DNA from: Bacillota bacterium
GTDB lineage: Bacteria; Bacillota; Clostridia; Acetivibrionales; JAEZXR01
NCBI GenBank assembly: GCA_023419605.1
Contig: JAEZXR010000098.1
Span: forward strand, 29,215-93,214
Direction: 5' to 3'
Length of the DNA: 64,000 nucleotides
Part shown: in pieces, positions 42,050-50,711 of the stretch
How the letters are laid out: every line of letters begins with the position of its first letter
Numbering within the stretch: position 1 is the first letter of the stretch
Position numbers and translations under genes: made by a program
Notes under the pieces: model-generated
Seen by the model: the letters and a program-made list of their open reading frames with translations, nothing else
What the model was told of the DNA's origin: nothing
Database searches by the model: none

Positions 42050-43033
42050 TTATTTCGGCAGCTTTTCCATAACCGCTTTCAGGAAATTTATCTTACTCCA
42101 CGCCGTTCCTCCCTGCGCTAAAGGGTCCACCGCGTTTACAAATACATTCCCGTTCTTTACTGCGTTCAGGCTTTTCCATATGGGCTTGTTTTTCAGTTCC
42201 TCCAAAGCTTGTGGCTGCGCCTGGTTCTCGCTCTCAGCGAACTGAAGAAAGATATAATCCGGATTCATTTCACTAAATTTCTCCAGGGAAATGGTCTCTT
42301 GTGCTTTTGCTGCTTTGATCTCGTTAGGTACAGGCAGTCCCAGATCGGAATAGAGCACGGGATTGAAATATACATCCGTCGGATAAATGCTGATGTTGCC
42401 GGCACGAATCCTCACAACCACCACCTTTTTATCTGCCAGAGTTTTACCGAATTGGCCTTTTGCCGTTTGCAAATCATCTTTATACTTTTTTAAGGCCTCT
42501 TCCGCCTGCTGCTGTTTCCCTGTCAGTTCTCCCAGCAGCTTCAAATTGGCTTCCCAGTTGGTAGCGATATGGGATACCGGAAAAGTCACCGAAATCTTCT
42601 GTAATTGTTCTGCTGTTTCCGTCGGGAATTTTGATGAACCCAGAATCACATCCGGGGTAAGCTTTAAAATCGCTTCGAGATTTGGCTGTATCTTCTCTCC
42701 GATGCTGACGGAATTTTTTGTGATATCCTTAAACATGGTTGGGAAAGTCCCTCCCACCGTTATGGCACCTACAGGCTCAACACCAAGCACCAGGGCGTCT
42801 TCCATGGCTTCCATGGCACCGGTAATGACGATTTTATTTACTTTTCCGGGTACGGTATATTCTTTGCCCAGATACTGAATGGTTCTTTCCTTTGCCGGAG
42901 CTTCTTCTTTGGTGGTGCTTACTGCCGTGTCACTGTTTGCCGGCTTTGTTTCTTCCTTATTGGTTCCGCCGCAGGCTGCCAGATTTAACATCATTACAAC
43001 TGCCAAGCTCAAGACCAGTACGTTTTTTCTCAT
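42050..43033 (-). CDS. Iron-complex/cobamide-type solute-binding lipoprotein
   Basis: 327 aa. Lipobox LAAC (Cys ~21), a short linker rich in Lys/Glu/Thr, then the FecB/BtuF-like fold (TVPGKVNKIVITGAMEAMEDALVLG; IQPNLEAILKLTPDVILGSS; EMNPDYIFLQFAESENQAQ). Cluster A substrate-binding proteins of this kind bind siderophores, heme or cobamides. The ligand cannot be told. It sits between the DUF3793 gene and the permeases. Confidence 0.92.
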   Translation of the reverse strand: MRKNVLVLSLAVVMMLNLAACGGTNKEETKPANSDTAVSTTKEEAPAKERTIQYLGKEYTVPGKVNKIVITGAMEAMEDALVLGVEPVGAITVGGTFPTMFKDITKNSVSIGEKIQPNLEAILKLTPDVILGSSKFPTETAEQLQKISVTFPVSHIATNWEANLKLLGELTGKQQQAEEALKKYKDDLQTAKGQFGKTLADKKVVVVRIRAGNISIYPTDVYFNPVLYSDLGLPVPNEIKAAKAQETISLEKFSEMNPDYIFLQFAESENQAQPQALEELKNKPIWKSLNAVKNGNVFVNAVDPLAQGGTAWSKINFLKAVMEKLPK

Positions 43034-43107
43034 TTCTTTAAAAAATCCCCTCTCAAAATATGTTAAACTGAAATTATAATATGTATTAGGTACTTACCAA
43101 ACGAACC

Positions 43108-43707
43108 TTACGCTATTTTTCCAAGTGCTTCCGGAGCAAGAATCGAATGAATAACACTGGTTCTTGCTCTGTCAAAGCCTTGAAACAGCACCCTCGCTCC
43201 TTCCGGATCACTGTATACCTTCCAATAGCTGCAAAGCAGGCATTTTTCACCCTTATGACGGATAAATCCGTATACATCCGCCAGGGGAATCCCCAGAAAA
43301 ACACCGATTTCATGCGGACACATGGATTCAAACCGCACTTTCAGCAATTGCAGCGCATGCTCCAGTGTTCCGCAGTTCTCATATCCCATTTCCTTTAAAA
43401 ACTGCATATTTTCTTTAGAAAAAATCAATTCTTCCAGCATGCCGGCATTATAAAACAAAACCAGCTGCTGGTTTTTTGTCTCTTTGATTTCAAAAAAGCA
43501 GATTTCCAGAGAGGAGCAAATATCGCGTTTATATTTTTCCCATAAGCGGTACAGATTTTTGCCCTTGGTAGAAAAAGAGATCAACGACGAAGGTTTCAGT
43601 CCTTTCAACGTCGGCGCCGTCCCGTAGGCAATCGTAGAAAAAAGATGCTCTCTCCCTTCCAGCTTGCCCAGTTTTGAGAAAAAAGTCTGAAGCAGTTTCT
43701 TATCCAA
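43108..43707 (-). CDS. DUF3793 family protein
   Basis: 199 aa, no signal peptide or membrane span. Hallmark CPHEIGVFLGIPLADVYGFI and KCLLCSYWKVYSDPEGA near the C-terminus. DUF3793 proteins occur beside flavodoxins and iron-uptake genes in anaerobes; no activity is known to me. Cys ~151, 175 and 178 could bind metal. The start is TTG at 43707 behind GGGGGGTG; no ATG is in range. It is co-transcribed with the flavodoxin 28 nt upstream. Confidence 0.85.
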   Translation of the reverse strand: MDKKLLQTFFSKLGKLEGREHLFSTIAYGTAPTLKGLKPSSLISFSTKGKNLYRLWEKYKRDICSSLEICFFEIKETKNQQLVLFYNAGMLEELIFSKENMQFLKEMGYENCGTLEHALQLLKVRFESMCPHEIGVFLGIPLADVYGFIRHKGEKCLLCSYWKVYSDPEGARVLFQGFDRARTSVIHSILAPEALGKIA

Positions 43708-43735
43708 TACTTACACCCCCCGGAGCATCCTTTGC

Positions 43736-44167
43736 TTATACGGATGCAAGCTTTGCCCCTAGTGCTCTGCATAAGGCAAGCCCTTCTTCATCCGGAGTAT
43801 TTTGAACCGTAAGTCCTTCCGCCAAAAGACGAACACCCATTTTTTCCATACGCTCTGCCCAATCCTGCATCCACTGTCCATCGCCCCAATCAAAAGAGCC
43901 GAACAATACAACAGGTTTTCCGGACAGGTTTTCACTTTCCAGCGACTCCACAAAAGGCTCCATTTCAGTCTCTTCCAGCACTTCGCATCCCATGGACGGG
44001 CATCCCAAAGCAACGGCATCCGCTGCCAGTACATCCTCTTTAGAAGCTTCCGCCACCGCCAGGATACGAACATTAATCCCGTCCTGTTTTGCTCCTTCCG
44101 CAACGGCCTCAGCCATTTTCCAGGTATTCCCTGTTCCGCTCCAATAAATAATTGATAGATTCTTCAT
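43736..44167 (-). CDS. Flavodoxin
   Basis: 143 aa. FMN phosphate loop YWSGTGNTWKMAEAVAEGAK (~8-27), then GCPSMGCEVLEE and FGSFDWGDGQWMQDW, the aromatic flavin loops of short-chain flavodoxins. ATG at 44167 has AGGAGG 9 nt upstream; an ATG three codons earlier touches the ribosome site. As part of a Fur-type operon it would replace ferredoxin when iron is short, and is a candidate electron donor for the NifH-like protein. Confidence 0.93.
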   Translation of the reverse strand: MKNLSIIYWSGTGNTWKMAEAVAEGAKQDGINVRILAVAEASKEDVLAADAVALGCPSMGCEVLEETEMEPFVESLESENLSGKPVVLFGSFDWGDGQWMQDWAERMEKMGVRLLAEGLTVQNTPDEEGLALCRALGAKLASV

Positions 44168-44202
44168 ACGATCCATCCTCCTGCCTTTATATTTTTATGT
44201 AT

Positions 44203-44505
44203 TTATGCGCTCGCATGACGCTGATCTTTTCCAAACTGAAGCAGTATACCATCCAGTGAAGTTCCACTGCTGTTATGGCACCGCAGCACCGGTATATTTT
44301 TTCTTTTCGCTTCCTTTACAGCCGTGTAAACCATTTTGTGGGATGCAGTTCCCGTGAACAGGACAATCCCATCCGGGTTTCCAATCATTTTATCAAACCG
44401 GGCAGGCATTTGCGTGTATACTTTCACCTGATATCCATGTTTGGCACAAATCCCTTTATACTCATCGTGCATCCTGTCGTGGCCTCCTACCAGTACAATG
44501 CTCAT
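44203..44505 (-). CDS. DUF2325 family protein
   Basis: 100 aa. MSIVLVGGHDRMHDEYKGIC start, then a Rossmann-like fold with PDGIVLFTGTASHKMVYTAVKE and NIPVLRCHNSSGTSL, the DUF2325 pattern. No function is known; related proteins sit near iron genes. AGGGGAGGG precedes ATG at 44505. First gene of the Fur-box operon. A longer frame upstream crosses both Fur boxes and is not credible. Confidence 0.85.
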   Translation of the reverse strand: MSIVLVGGHDRMHDEYKGICAKHGYQVKVYTQMPARFDKMIGNPDGIVLFTGTASHKMVYTAVKEAKRKNIPVLRCHNSSGTSLDGILLQFGKDQRHASA

Positions 44506-44526
44506 ATAAACCCTCCCCTCATCGAT

Positions 44527-44545
44527 ATTGATACTCATTATCAAT
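44527..44545. promoter_or_regulatory. Fur box, proximal, of the nitrogenase-like operon
   Basis: ATTGATACTCATTATCAAT, 18 of 19 matches to the perfect box at 33654. Lies just after the -10 box. Confidence 0.85.
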
Positions 44546-44556
44546 ACGTATTTAAA

Positions 44557-44585
44557 AAAATATGCTCTATATGTGTGTTTTACAA
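44557..44585 (-). promoter_or_regulatory. Promoter of the nitrogenase-like operon
   Basis: TTGTAA (44580-44585) and TATTTT (44557-44562), 17-nt spacing, between the two Fur boxes. Confidence 0.55.
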
Positions 44586-44613
44586 TTTGTTTGTGTAAGA
44601 TAATGTTTTTGAT

Positions 44614-44632
44614 ATTGATAATCATTATCAAT
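44614..44632. promoter_or_regulatory. Fur box, distal, of the nitrogenase-like operon
   Basis: The perfect palindrome ATTGATAATCATTATCAAT, identical to the feoB box, 29 bp upstream of the -35. Two boxes around one promoter suggest tight control. Confidence 0.85.
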
Positions 44633-44976
44633 TACTAATTTCATTTTCCATTTTACCAATAAAAGATCACTTCGTCAATAAAAAATCTAAAAACTTTTAT
44701 TCGTGTTTTTACGGTACTTTTCATTGTGAAATTTCCTTAACGATAAAAAGGCTTTCAAGATCGTTTCTGAAAGCCTTTTTCTGTGACTGACGATATTTCG
44801 CAGTTGCCGAACTACACCCGGCAGCAGATGTCCCCCAAACCGGATGTCCCATGGAAGGAAATATACATTATGTTAATCGTATCCTTGCAAAGCAGCACAA
44901 CCGGTAATACCGGAAGCATACTTCACCCCATGCAGGGAACCTCTGCTCCCGATACATTACTGCAAACTCCATAACG
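44633..44976. other. Intergenic region without a supported gene
   Basis: Holds A/T-rich DNA and one terminator hairpin (44745-44780). A 63-codon open frame from 44783 lacks a ribosome site and any family pattern, so I do not call it. Confidence 0.5.
44745..44780 (-). terminator. Terminator-like hairpin after the HxlR gene
   Basis: Stem AAAAAGGCTTTCA / TGAAAGCCTTTTT, loop of 10 nt, ~200 nt past the HxlR stop; symmetric, so it could also stop plus-strand reads. Confidence 0.7.
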
Positions 44977-45327
44977 CTAAACGCAGGATTTTGCACTGTG
45001 ATCCATATTATTTATATAATCGTTCCCCCATTTGCACATCATCTCCAGTAACGGTATTAAGCTCTTTCCAAAATCAGAAAGGGAATATTCCACTTTCGGG
45101 GGCACCTCTGCATATACCTTTCTTATAATAAGTCCATCTTCTTCCAAGTCTCTTAACTGTTGAGTCAGCATTTTCTGTGTTGCTTGGGGAACCATTTTCC
45201 TCAGCTCGCTAAAGCGCAATGTTTTTGCAGCCAAATGCCATAAAATCAGTGCTTTCCATTTTCCACCAATCAAGTCCAGTGTTACTTCCATCGTACACTT
45301 GTACTCGTTATTTTTACATTTTATCAT
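44977..45327 (-). CDS. HxlR-family transcriptional regulator
   Basis: 116 aa winged helix. KCTMEVTLDLIGGKWKALIL is the HxlR start, with the conserved N-terminal Cys (11) that senses thiol or electrophile stress in YodB/HypR relatives; a second Cys is at 115. MLTQQLRDLEEDGLIIRKVY forms helix 3 and wing. AAAGGAG precedes ATG. Its upstream region is shared in sequence with that of the nitroreductase gene at 54 kb, the usual kind of HxlR target. Confidence 0.92.
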   Translation of the reverse strand: MIKCKNNEYKCTMEVTLDLIGGKWKALILWHLAAKTLRFSELRKMVPQATQKMLTQQLRDLEEDGLIIRKVYAEVPPKVEYSLSDFGKSLIPLLEMMCKWGNDYINNMDHSAKSCV

Positions 45328-45375
45328 AGAGACAACTCCTTTGTCGTAATCAAATCAGCTTCCGTACTTCTCCAT

Positions 45376-45440
45376 TAGTATCCATTCGGATACTATCATA
45401 CTTTTAAGTGCGTACTTGCAAAATAGTATCCTATTATATA
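45376..45440. promoter_or_regulatory. HxlR-type operator region between HxlR and DUF1858 genes
   Basis: A palindrome TAGTATCC-ATTC-GGATACTA (45376-45395) and TAAGTGCGTACTTG (45415-45428) followed by CAAAATAGTATCC; TACT-N8-AGTA spacing is that of YodB/HxlR boxes. The second motif recurs before the nitroreductase at 53971-53984. Confidence 0.65.
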
Positions 45441-45512
45441 TTATAATAACATAAGAAAAAAACAAATACCAGCATATAAAATATGACTTTTTATAGAAGG
45501 CAGGTGAAGAAG

Positions 45513-45707
45513 ATGATCACTAAGAACATGTCAATTACCGATGTAGTGGAAAATCATCCGGAAGTTATTGAAGTTTTCCAAAACCATGGAATGCATTGCT
45601 TTGGCTGCATGGCTGCAAGGTTTGAGAATATCGAACAGGGCGCAATGGCCCATGGCATTGATGTTGATGCACTGATGGAAGATTTAAATAAAGCTGTAAA
45701 AATGTAA
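45513..45707 (+). CDS. DUF1858 redox-disulfide domain protein
   Basis: 64 aa. TDVVENHPEVIEVFQNHGMH followed by CFGCMAA (CXXC ~31-34) is the DUF1858 domain, found alone or fused near hybrid cluster proteins and thought to be redox active. ATG at 45513 has GGCAGGTG upstream. It is divergent from the HxlR gene and shares its operator region, so thiol stress may control it. Confidence 0.88.
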   Translation: MITKNMSITDVVENHPEVIEVFQNHGMHCFGCMAARFENIEQGAMAHGIDVDALMEDLNKAVKM

Positions 45708-45709
45708 AT

Positions 45710-45750
45710 AAAAATAACCCCGTAAACGATGCGTTTACAGGGTTATTTTT
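45710..45750. terminator. Bidirectional terminator between DUF1858 and sugar-binding protein genes
   Basis: Stem of 19 bp (AAAAATAACCCCGTAAACG with one mismatch), loop ATG, T-runs on both strands. Confidence 0.85.
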
Positions 45751-45767
45751 TTACCTATCCCCTAACA

Positions 45768-46802
45768 TTAATATACTTTCTTCCATTCTGCAATGTTTTT
45801 TGCGTCAAATTTGAAAGGATCCCCCAGCATGATCTGGGTTCCTTCGCCATCCTTAACGACTTCCTTATCGCCCAGCCCTCCTGCTTTGAATTTGTCGCCT
45901 ACTTTCCCGGTAATGGTTCCTTTTATCAGGGCATCGGCAGTGTATCCCGTCAGGAATCCGACATCAATAGGATTCCAAAGGTACATCCACTGGCAAACAC
46001 CACTTTCTATGTATTCCGCCATTTCACTGGGCAGACCGAGGCCGGTCAACTGCACTTTTCCTTTAAGCCCTTTATCCGTGAGAACTTTTCCTGCTGCAGC
46101 GATACCCACAGTGGTAGGTGCAATAATCCCTTTGAGGTTCGGATAGGATTTCAGCAAAGCTTCCGTTTCAGAAACGCTTTTGTCTCTCAGGTCATCTCCA
46201 TAGGCAACCTTTACCAGCTTAACATCTTTGTATTTGGGATCTTCCAGTTCCTTCTTCATCCACTCAATCCAAGCATTCTGGTTGGTTGCCTGGGAAGTGG
46301 CACTGAGAACGGCGATCTCTCCTTTCCCGCCAATCATTTCCGATATGGCTTGAATCTGCACGCGTCCGATTCTCTCGGGGTCTGCCTGGTTTACATGCGT
46401 TATACGGCTCTTGGCATTAACCGCCGAATCCAGCGAAAGAACCTTTATGCCTTTATCCATGGCCTTTTTTAGCGCAGGCTGAAGTGCATCCGGATCATTC
46501 CCTGAGATAGCGATGCAATCCACTTTCTGGGAAACCAGTTCCTCAATCATCTGAATCTGTGCTTCTGCTGTCGGCTTATCCGGCGCCTTTAGTATAGCCT
46601 CTCCGCCGACCTCTTCCACGGCCTTCTTAAAACCTTCCATCATCTTTTCGCCATAAGGATTTCCGGTATTTTTAAAGATAATGGCAAATTTCTTTTTGCC
46701 ATCTGCCGCGTTTGAGGAACTCTTGGGTGCAGTCCCTCCGCATCCTGCCATAGTGGACAGAATCAGTGCCAGGGAAACAATTGTAGATACTACTCTTTTC
46801 AT
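45768..46802 (-). CDS. Sugar-binding lipoprotein of an RbsB/RhaS/LsrB-like ABC importer
   Basis: 344 aa. Lipobox TMAGC (Cys ~20). Periplasmic-binding fold type I: FAIIFKNTGNPYGEKMMEGF, VDCIAISGNDPDALQPALKKA, KVLSLDSAVNAKSRITHVNQ, TVGIAAAGKVL. The asparagine-rich middle (ATSQATNQNAWIEWM) resembles rhamnose- and AI-2-binding members, but the sugar is not certain. AAAGGAG lies 9 nt before ATG at 46802. Last gene of the operon, behind stem-loop copy C. Confidence 0.9.
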   Translation of the reverse strand: MKRVVSTIVSLALILSTMAGCGGTAPKSSSNAADGKKKFAIIFKNTGNPYGEKMMEGFKKAVEEVGGEAILKAPDKPTAEAQIQMIEELVSQKVDCIAISGNDPDALQPALKKAMDKGIKVLSLDSAVNAKSRITHVNQADPERIGRVQIQAISEMIGGKGEIAVLSATSQATNQNAWIEWMKKELEDPKYKDVKLVKVAYGDDLRDKSVSETEALLKSYPNLKGIIAPTTVGIAAAGKVLTDKGLKGKVQLTGLGLPSEMAEYIESGVCQWMYLWNPIDVGFLTGYTADALIKGTITGKVGDKFKAGGLGDKEVVKDGEGTQIMLGDPFKFDAKNIAEWKKVY

Positions 46803-46856
46803 TCCTTCCATCTCCTTTTACTAAATTGAAATTCTATACAAAACCAGCCGTACAGA

Positions 46857-46940
46857 TGCTTAACCTTGTTCTGGTTTATCCAAAGGGCAGCCGCCCCAAA
46901 GTTGGGGATATCCCCCTTTGGCAATTATAAACTTCAGCGT
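46857..46940 (-). repeat. Intercistronic stem-loop element, copy C
   Basis: Minus strand: GTTTATAATTGCCAAAGGG ... CCCTTTGGATAAAC. The main stem CCAAAGGG / CCCTTTGG replaces CCAGAGG / CCTCTGG of copy A. Between the second permease and the binding protein gene. The rest of the 233-nt gap also holds a G/C-rich segment 46981-47005. Confidence 0.55.
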
Positions 46941-47035
46941 GCCGCATCCCCAGACTGTTGTATGCGCAGGAGAAACCAGGCAGGGGGTGTTTTCCCCGCC
47001 TTTCGGTCCGATTTAAATGCTTGTTGAGACAGGTT

Positions 47036-48046
47036 TTATTGTTTGAGATTTAATTTTCCCGGATTGAATCCCTTTATTTTATTGAATCTAAACTTTGGAA
47101 GCATAACCGCAAAAATCAGCAGTAATCCGATAATGATAAGAAGAAGCTGCGCCGGCACATTGACAAGACCCAGCCCATAGCGCAGCAAGCCAATGAGAAA
47201 GATCGCCAGTACGGCACCGACCATTCTTCCCTTTCCTCCTGCCGTACTGATACCCCCCAGCACGACCATGGCTATAACGTCCAATTCATAGCCATCAGCT
47301 ACGTTGGGCCTTGTGCTTCCCATCTTCGAGGTGAGGAATAAAGCGGTTACAGCAGACATAAGCCCTGCCAGTGTAAAAATAATTACCTTGATTTTATCTA
47401 CCTGAACACCGGAAAATCTGCTGGCCGTAATATTGTTTCCCATGGCATACACATACCTGCCGAAGGTCGTTTTATGCAGCACCAAACCGAAAATCACGGC
47501 ACAAAGTGCAAAGGCAATCAAGATGAAGGGAATCGGCCCCACATACCCCCATCCCAGGAAAGTGTACCACTCCGGAAATTTTCCGGCAGCCTGATCTTTA
47601 AGTATGATGTAGGCAATTCCCCGGTAAATGATCATGGTGGAGAGGGTAACAATAACCGCTGATAATTCCTTGAATTTTACGATTAGCAGCCCATTGATCA
47701 AACCGCAGAGGGTCCCTATTATAAGGCAGAGAAGCATGGCGGCTCCCATGGGCAGCCCTGCATTATAGGCAACCGCCATAATAACCGCCGATAGGGCAAC
47801 GGTGGATGAAACAGAAATATCGATATCTCCCAGAATGATAATCAGCACCATGGGCAGTACGATAAACGACTTATCCAGGAAAGTCATAGTCGCATCCAGC
47901 AACTTTCCGGGGTTCAGATAATAGGGGGACAGCGAAGCATTCACAATATTTACGATAAGAATCAGTATTACAAGCATCCACTCCCATTGGAAGAAAAAGC
48001 TTTTCAGCGTAAACCTCTTTTTGGCAATAATATTTCTCTGTTCCAT
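47036..48046 (-). CDS. RbsC-type sugar ABC permease (second)
   Basis: 336 aa with eight or more membrane segments; FIVLPMVLIIILGDIDISVSS, NGLLIVKFKELSAVIVTLST and ISTAGGKGRMVGAVLAI are family signatures. ATG 3 nt after the stop of the first permease, so coupled. The two permeases differ in sequence and likely form a heterodimer, as in RhaPQ or LsrCD. Confidence 0.92.
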   Translation of the reverse strand: MEQRNIIAKKRFTLKSFFFQWEWMLVILILIVNIVNASLSPYYLNPGKLLDATMTFLDKSFIVLPMVLIIILGDIDISVSSTVALSAVIMAVAYNAGLPMGAAMLLCLIIGTLCGLINGLLIVKFKELSAVIVTLSTMIIYRGIAYIILKDQAAGKFPEWYTFLGWGYVGPIPFILIAFALCAVIFGLVLHKTTFGRYVYAMGNNITASRFSGVQVDKIKVIIFTLAGLMSAVTALFLTSKMGSTRPNVADGYELDVIAMVVLGGISTAGGKGRMVGAVLAIFLIGLLRYGLGLVNVPAQLLLIIIGLLLIFAVMLPKFRFNKIKGFNPGKLNLKQ

Positions 48047-48049
48047 GGC

Positions 48050-49057
48050 TTATATTTTCCTCCTCATGAGATGATTTCGGTCAACACCTCTTTTTACCAG
48101 TGCGTTGAAGAGTACTGCAACGAGAATAATGAGCCCCTGGATCGCCGACTGCCAGAAGGGCGATACATTAATTAACGGCAGTGCATTGTTCAGGATTCCC
48201 AGGAGCAGCGACCCCAGAATAATTCCCGATATTTTTCCCGACCCTCCGGCGATATTGACTCCTCCAAGAACACAGGCAGCGATGACATTCATTTCATACC
48301 CCATGGCAGTATCCCCCTGGGCGGAAGCAAACTTCGACACCCATAAAACCCCCGCAAGCCCTGCCAGGGCTCCCATGACGGTATACACCAGCCATAGAAT
48401 CCTGGCATTGTTTATACCGCTGATTTTAGCGGATTCGGGGTTGCTGCCTACGGCATAAATCTGTCTTCCTGTCCGTGTGTGATTGATAAAATAGTAGAAA
48501 ATAATGTAGATAATAATGGCAATAAAAATCAATGTATTGACTCCCAGAATGGAGCTGGTGGCGATCCCCTTGAAGCTGGCCGGCATCTGGTGGGCGCTGA
48601 CCCATTTCCCATTGCTCACCATAAAGGTCAAGCCTCTAAAAACATTCATCATACCAAGAGTCGCTATAATGGGTAGAATTCCCCCTTTTGAAACAAGGCC
48701 TCCGACTACCGCGCCACAGGCAATTCCCACCAGGGTTCCAAGCAATATCGCCAATACCGGATGCAACTCCGGGTTTGCTCCCACTGCCAGGGCCGCGATC
48801 ATGCCGGATAACGCCAGTGTTGCACCGATGGACAGATCAATTCCCCTTGTAACGATAACCAGCATCATCCCCACAGTGAGAATACTGAGAATGGCCGTAT
48901 TCTTCACCATGTCATTTATATTCTCCAATGTTAGAAAGCTCGGATTCCGTATTTGCACCAAAACAGAAAGCAGAATAATGAACCCCAGCAAGCCCACCTC
49001 TCTGAATTTTGAAATATTGACAATTTCCATTTTCCTTTTTACAGCAATTTCAGCCAT
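48050..49057 (-). CDS. RbsC-type sugar ABC permease (first)
   Basis: 335 aa; MLVIVTRGIDLSIGATLALS, GGLVSKGGILPIIATLGMMN and GGVNIAGGSGKISGIILGSL are RbsC-family. I place the start at ATG 49057 (MAEIAVKRKMEIVN) with AGGAGAAGGGGAG upstream; the frame stays open through the stem-loop region but that part is Arg-rich and unlikely to be translated. Confidence 0.92.
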   Translation of the reverse strand: MAEIAVKRKMEIVNISKFREVGLLGFIILLSVLVQIRNPSFLTLENINDMVKNTAILSILTVGMMLVIVTRGIDLSIGATLALSGMIAALAVGANPELHPVLAILLGTLVGIACGAVVGGLVSKGGILPIIATLGMMNVFRGLTFMVSNGKWVSAHQMPASFKGIATSSILGVNTLIFIAIIIYIIFYYFINHTRTGRQIYAVGSNPESAKISGINNARILWLVYTVMGALAGLAGVLWVSKFASAQGDTAMGYEMNVIAACVLGGVNIAGGSGKISGIILGSLLLGILNNALPLINVSPFWQSAIQGLIILVAVLFNALVKRGVDRNHLMRRKI

Positions 49058-49097
49058 ACTTGCTCCCCTTCTCCTTCTGACTTTATGAATACGATAA

Positions 49098-49177
49098 TTT
49101 AGACCTGAATTTTTCCAGCGGATAAACTGCCCGGAAAACCCGGGCAGTTTCCTCACCGGTTATTATAAGGTTTCAAG
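49098..49177 (-). repeat. Intercistronic stem-loop element, copy B
   Basis: Minus strand: AAACCTTATAATAACCGGTG ... AAAAATTCAGGTCTAAA, with stem tip ACTGCCCGG / CCGGGCAGT. Aligned to copy A it shares AAACCTTATAAT, GCCCGGG, GGGCAGTTT and AAATTCA-GTCTAAA. Between the ATPase and first permease genes. Confidence 0.65.
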
Positions 49178-49181
49178 CATC

Positions 49182-50711
49182 CTACCTGTATACTTCAGCT
49201 TCCTGCGCCTTCCCGGCAGTTTTACTTGCCATGGCAGCCTCGAGAATGGTTTCCTGCGTTGCGTCTTTGCGGTCAAGGACAGCAGTTACCCTGCCTTCCC
49301 GCATCACAACGATCCGGTCACTCATTCCAAGAACCTCCGGCATTTCGGAGGAAACCATGATAATGCCGTACCCCTGGCAGGCCAAATCGCTCATAATCTC
49401 GTGAATGGCAGATTTTGCCCCTACGTCCACGCCCTTGGTAGGTTCGTCCAGAATAATAATCTTCAGATCCGCCGAAAGCAGTTTTGCCACAATGACTTTC
49501 TGCTGATTCCCCCCGGATAAAGAGCTGGCAAGGTCAAATATACTGTTTGCCTTTACCCCGACCTTTTCCGATAAGGCCTTTGCCGCCTCCGCTTCCCTGC
49601 TGTCATTCAGCCAGCCTTTGGAGGAAAATTTTTTCATCGTCGACAAAGTAATGTTCCTGCCGATGCCCCACTGGAGTACCAGACCTTGTTTTTGCCGGTC
49701 CTCCGGCAAATAGCCGATCCCCAGGTTCATAGCCTCCTGCGGGCTGTCAATTCGCACTTCCTTTTCCTCCAGATAAATTTTCCCGCTGTCATAGGGCATA
49801 ATCCCGAAAATAGCTTGACATACTTCACTTCTCCCAGCGCCTACGAGGCCGGTCAGCCCCAGAATTTCACCTTTTCGGAGCGTAAAGGATACGTCGGCAA
49901 AAGCTCCTGCTTGTCCAAGTCCTTCAACCCGCAAAAGCTCTTCTCCGATCTTCGAGGGCTTTTTAGGAAACAATTGGGTTATTTCCCGTCCCACCATGGC
50001 TACGATAAGCTCTTCATTTGAAATCTCCCGAACGCCCCAGGTTCCGATGTATTTTGCATCTCTAAACACCGTTACCTTGCTGGCCAGCCGGTACATGTCC
50101 TCAAAGCGGTGAGAGATAAAAATGATGGAGGTTCCATTATCCCTTAACTTTTCCGTAATTTTATACAACTCTTCACTTTCCCGTTTTGTAAGTGCAGCCG
50201 TAGGTTCATCCATGATAATGATCTTTGCATGGGTTGACAGCGCCTTGGCAATTTCAACAATCTGCTGCTGGGCAATACTGAGTGTCCCCATCAGCGTTTT
50301 CGGATCAAAGGTTGCCCCCAGTTCCTGTAAAAGCATTCTCGCTTCTGCATGCATCTGGTTCCACAAAATCCGGTTTGTTCCTTTTTGAACCTTTTCGTGG
50401 CCCATAAAGATATTTTCCGTCACACTCAAATCCGGGTAACAGGTCACATGCTGGTAAATGGCTGCGATCCCCAGCTTTTGTGCGTCCAGCGGGCTTTTGA
50501 GTTCTATTTTCTGTCCGTTAAAAAAGATTTCGCCTTCCTCCGGAGCATGGACACCGGTAATGATTTTTATAAACGTCGATTTCCCCGCCCCGTTTTCACC
50601 CATTAAAGCATGGATTTCTCCGGGCTGCAGTTGAAACTGAACATGATCCAGCGCTTTTACACCCGGAAAGATTTTCGTAATTCCCCTTAGTTCCAGTACA
50701 TACTCAGACAT
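49182..50711 (-). CDS. RbsA/RhaT-type sugar ABC ATPase
   Basis: 509 aa with two ATPase halves. First: Walker A GENGAGKST, signature LSIAQQQIVEIAKAL, Walker B IIIMDEPTAAL. Second: GLVGAGRSEVCQ (degenerate P-loop usual for this family), signature LSGGNQQKVIVAKLL, Walker B IIILDEPTKGVD. First gene of the operon ATPase-permease-permease-binding protein. TAGGAG precedes ATG. A second complete ATPase of the same family lies just upstream. Confidence 0.94.
   Translation of the reverse strand: MSEYVLELRGITKIFPGVKALDHVQFQLQPGEIHALMGENGAGKSTFIKIITGVHAPEEGEIFFNGQKIELKSPLDAQKLGIAAIYQHVTCYPDLSVTENIFMGHEKVQKGTNRILWNQMHAEARMLLQELGATFDPKTLMGTLSIAQQQIVEIAKALSTHAKIIIMDEPTAALTKRESEELYKITEKLRDNGTSIIFISHRFEDMYRLASKVTVFRDAKYIGTWGVREISNEELIVAMVGREITQLFPKKPSKIGEELLRVEGLGQAGAFADVSFTLRKGEILGLTGLVGAGRSEVCQAIFGIMPYDSGKIYLEEKEVRIDSPQEAMNLGIGYLPEDRQKQGLVLQWGIGRNITLSTMKKFSSKGWLNDSREAEAAKALSEKVGVKANSIFDLASSLSGGNQQKVIVAKLLSADLKIIILDEPTKGVDVGAKSAIHEIMSDLACQGYGIIMVSSEMPEVLGMSDRIVVMREGRVTAVLDRKDATQETILEAAMASKTAGKAQEAEVYR

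Noticed and set aside
44783..44974. 63-codon plus-strand frame between terminator and HxlR gene
   Set aside because: No ribosome site, no recognisable pattern, and it would begin just after a terminator hairpin.
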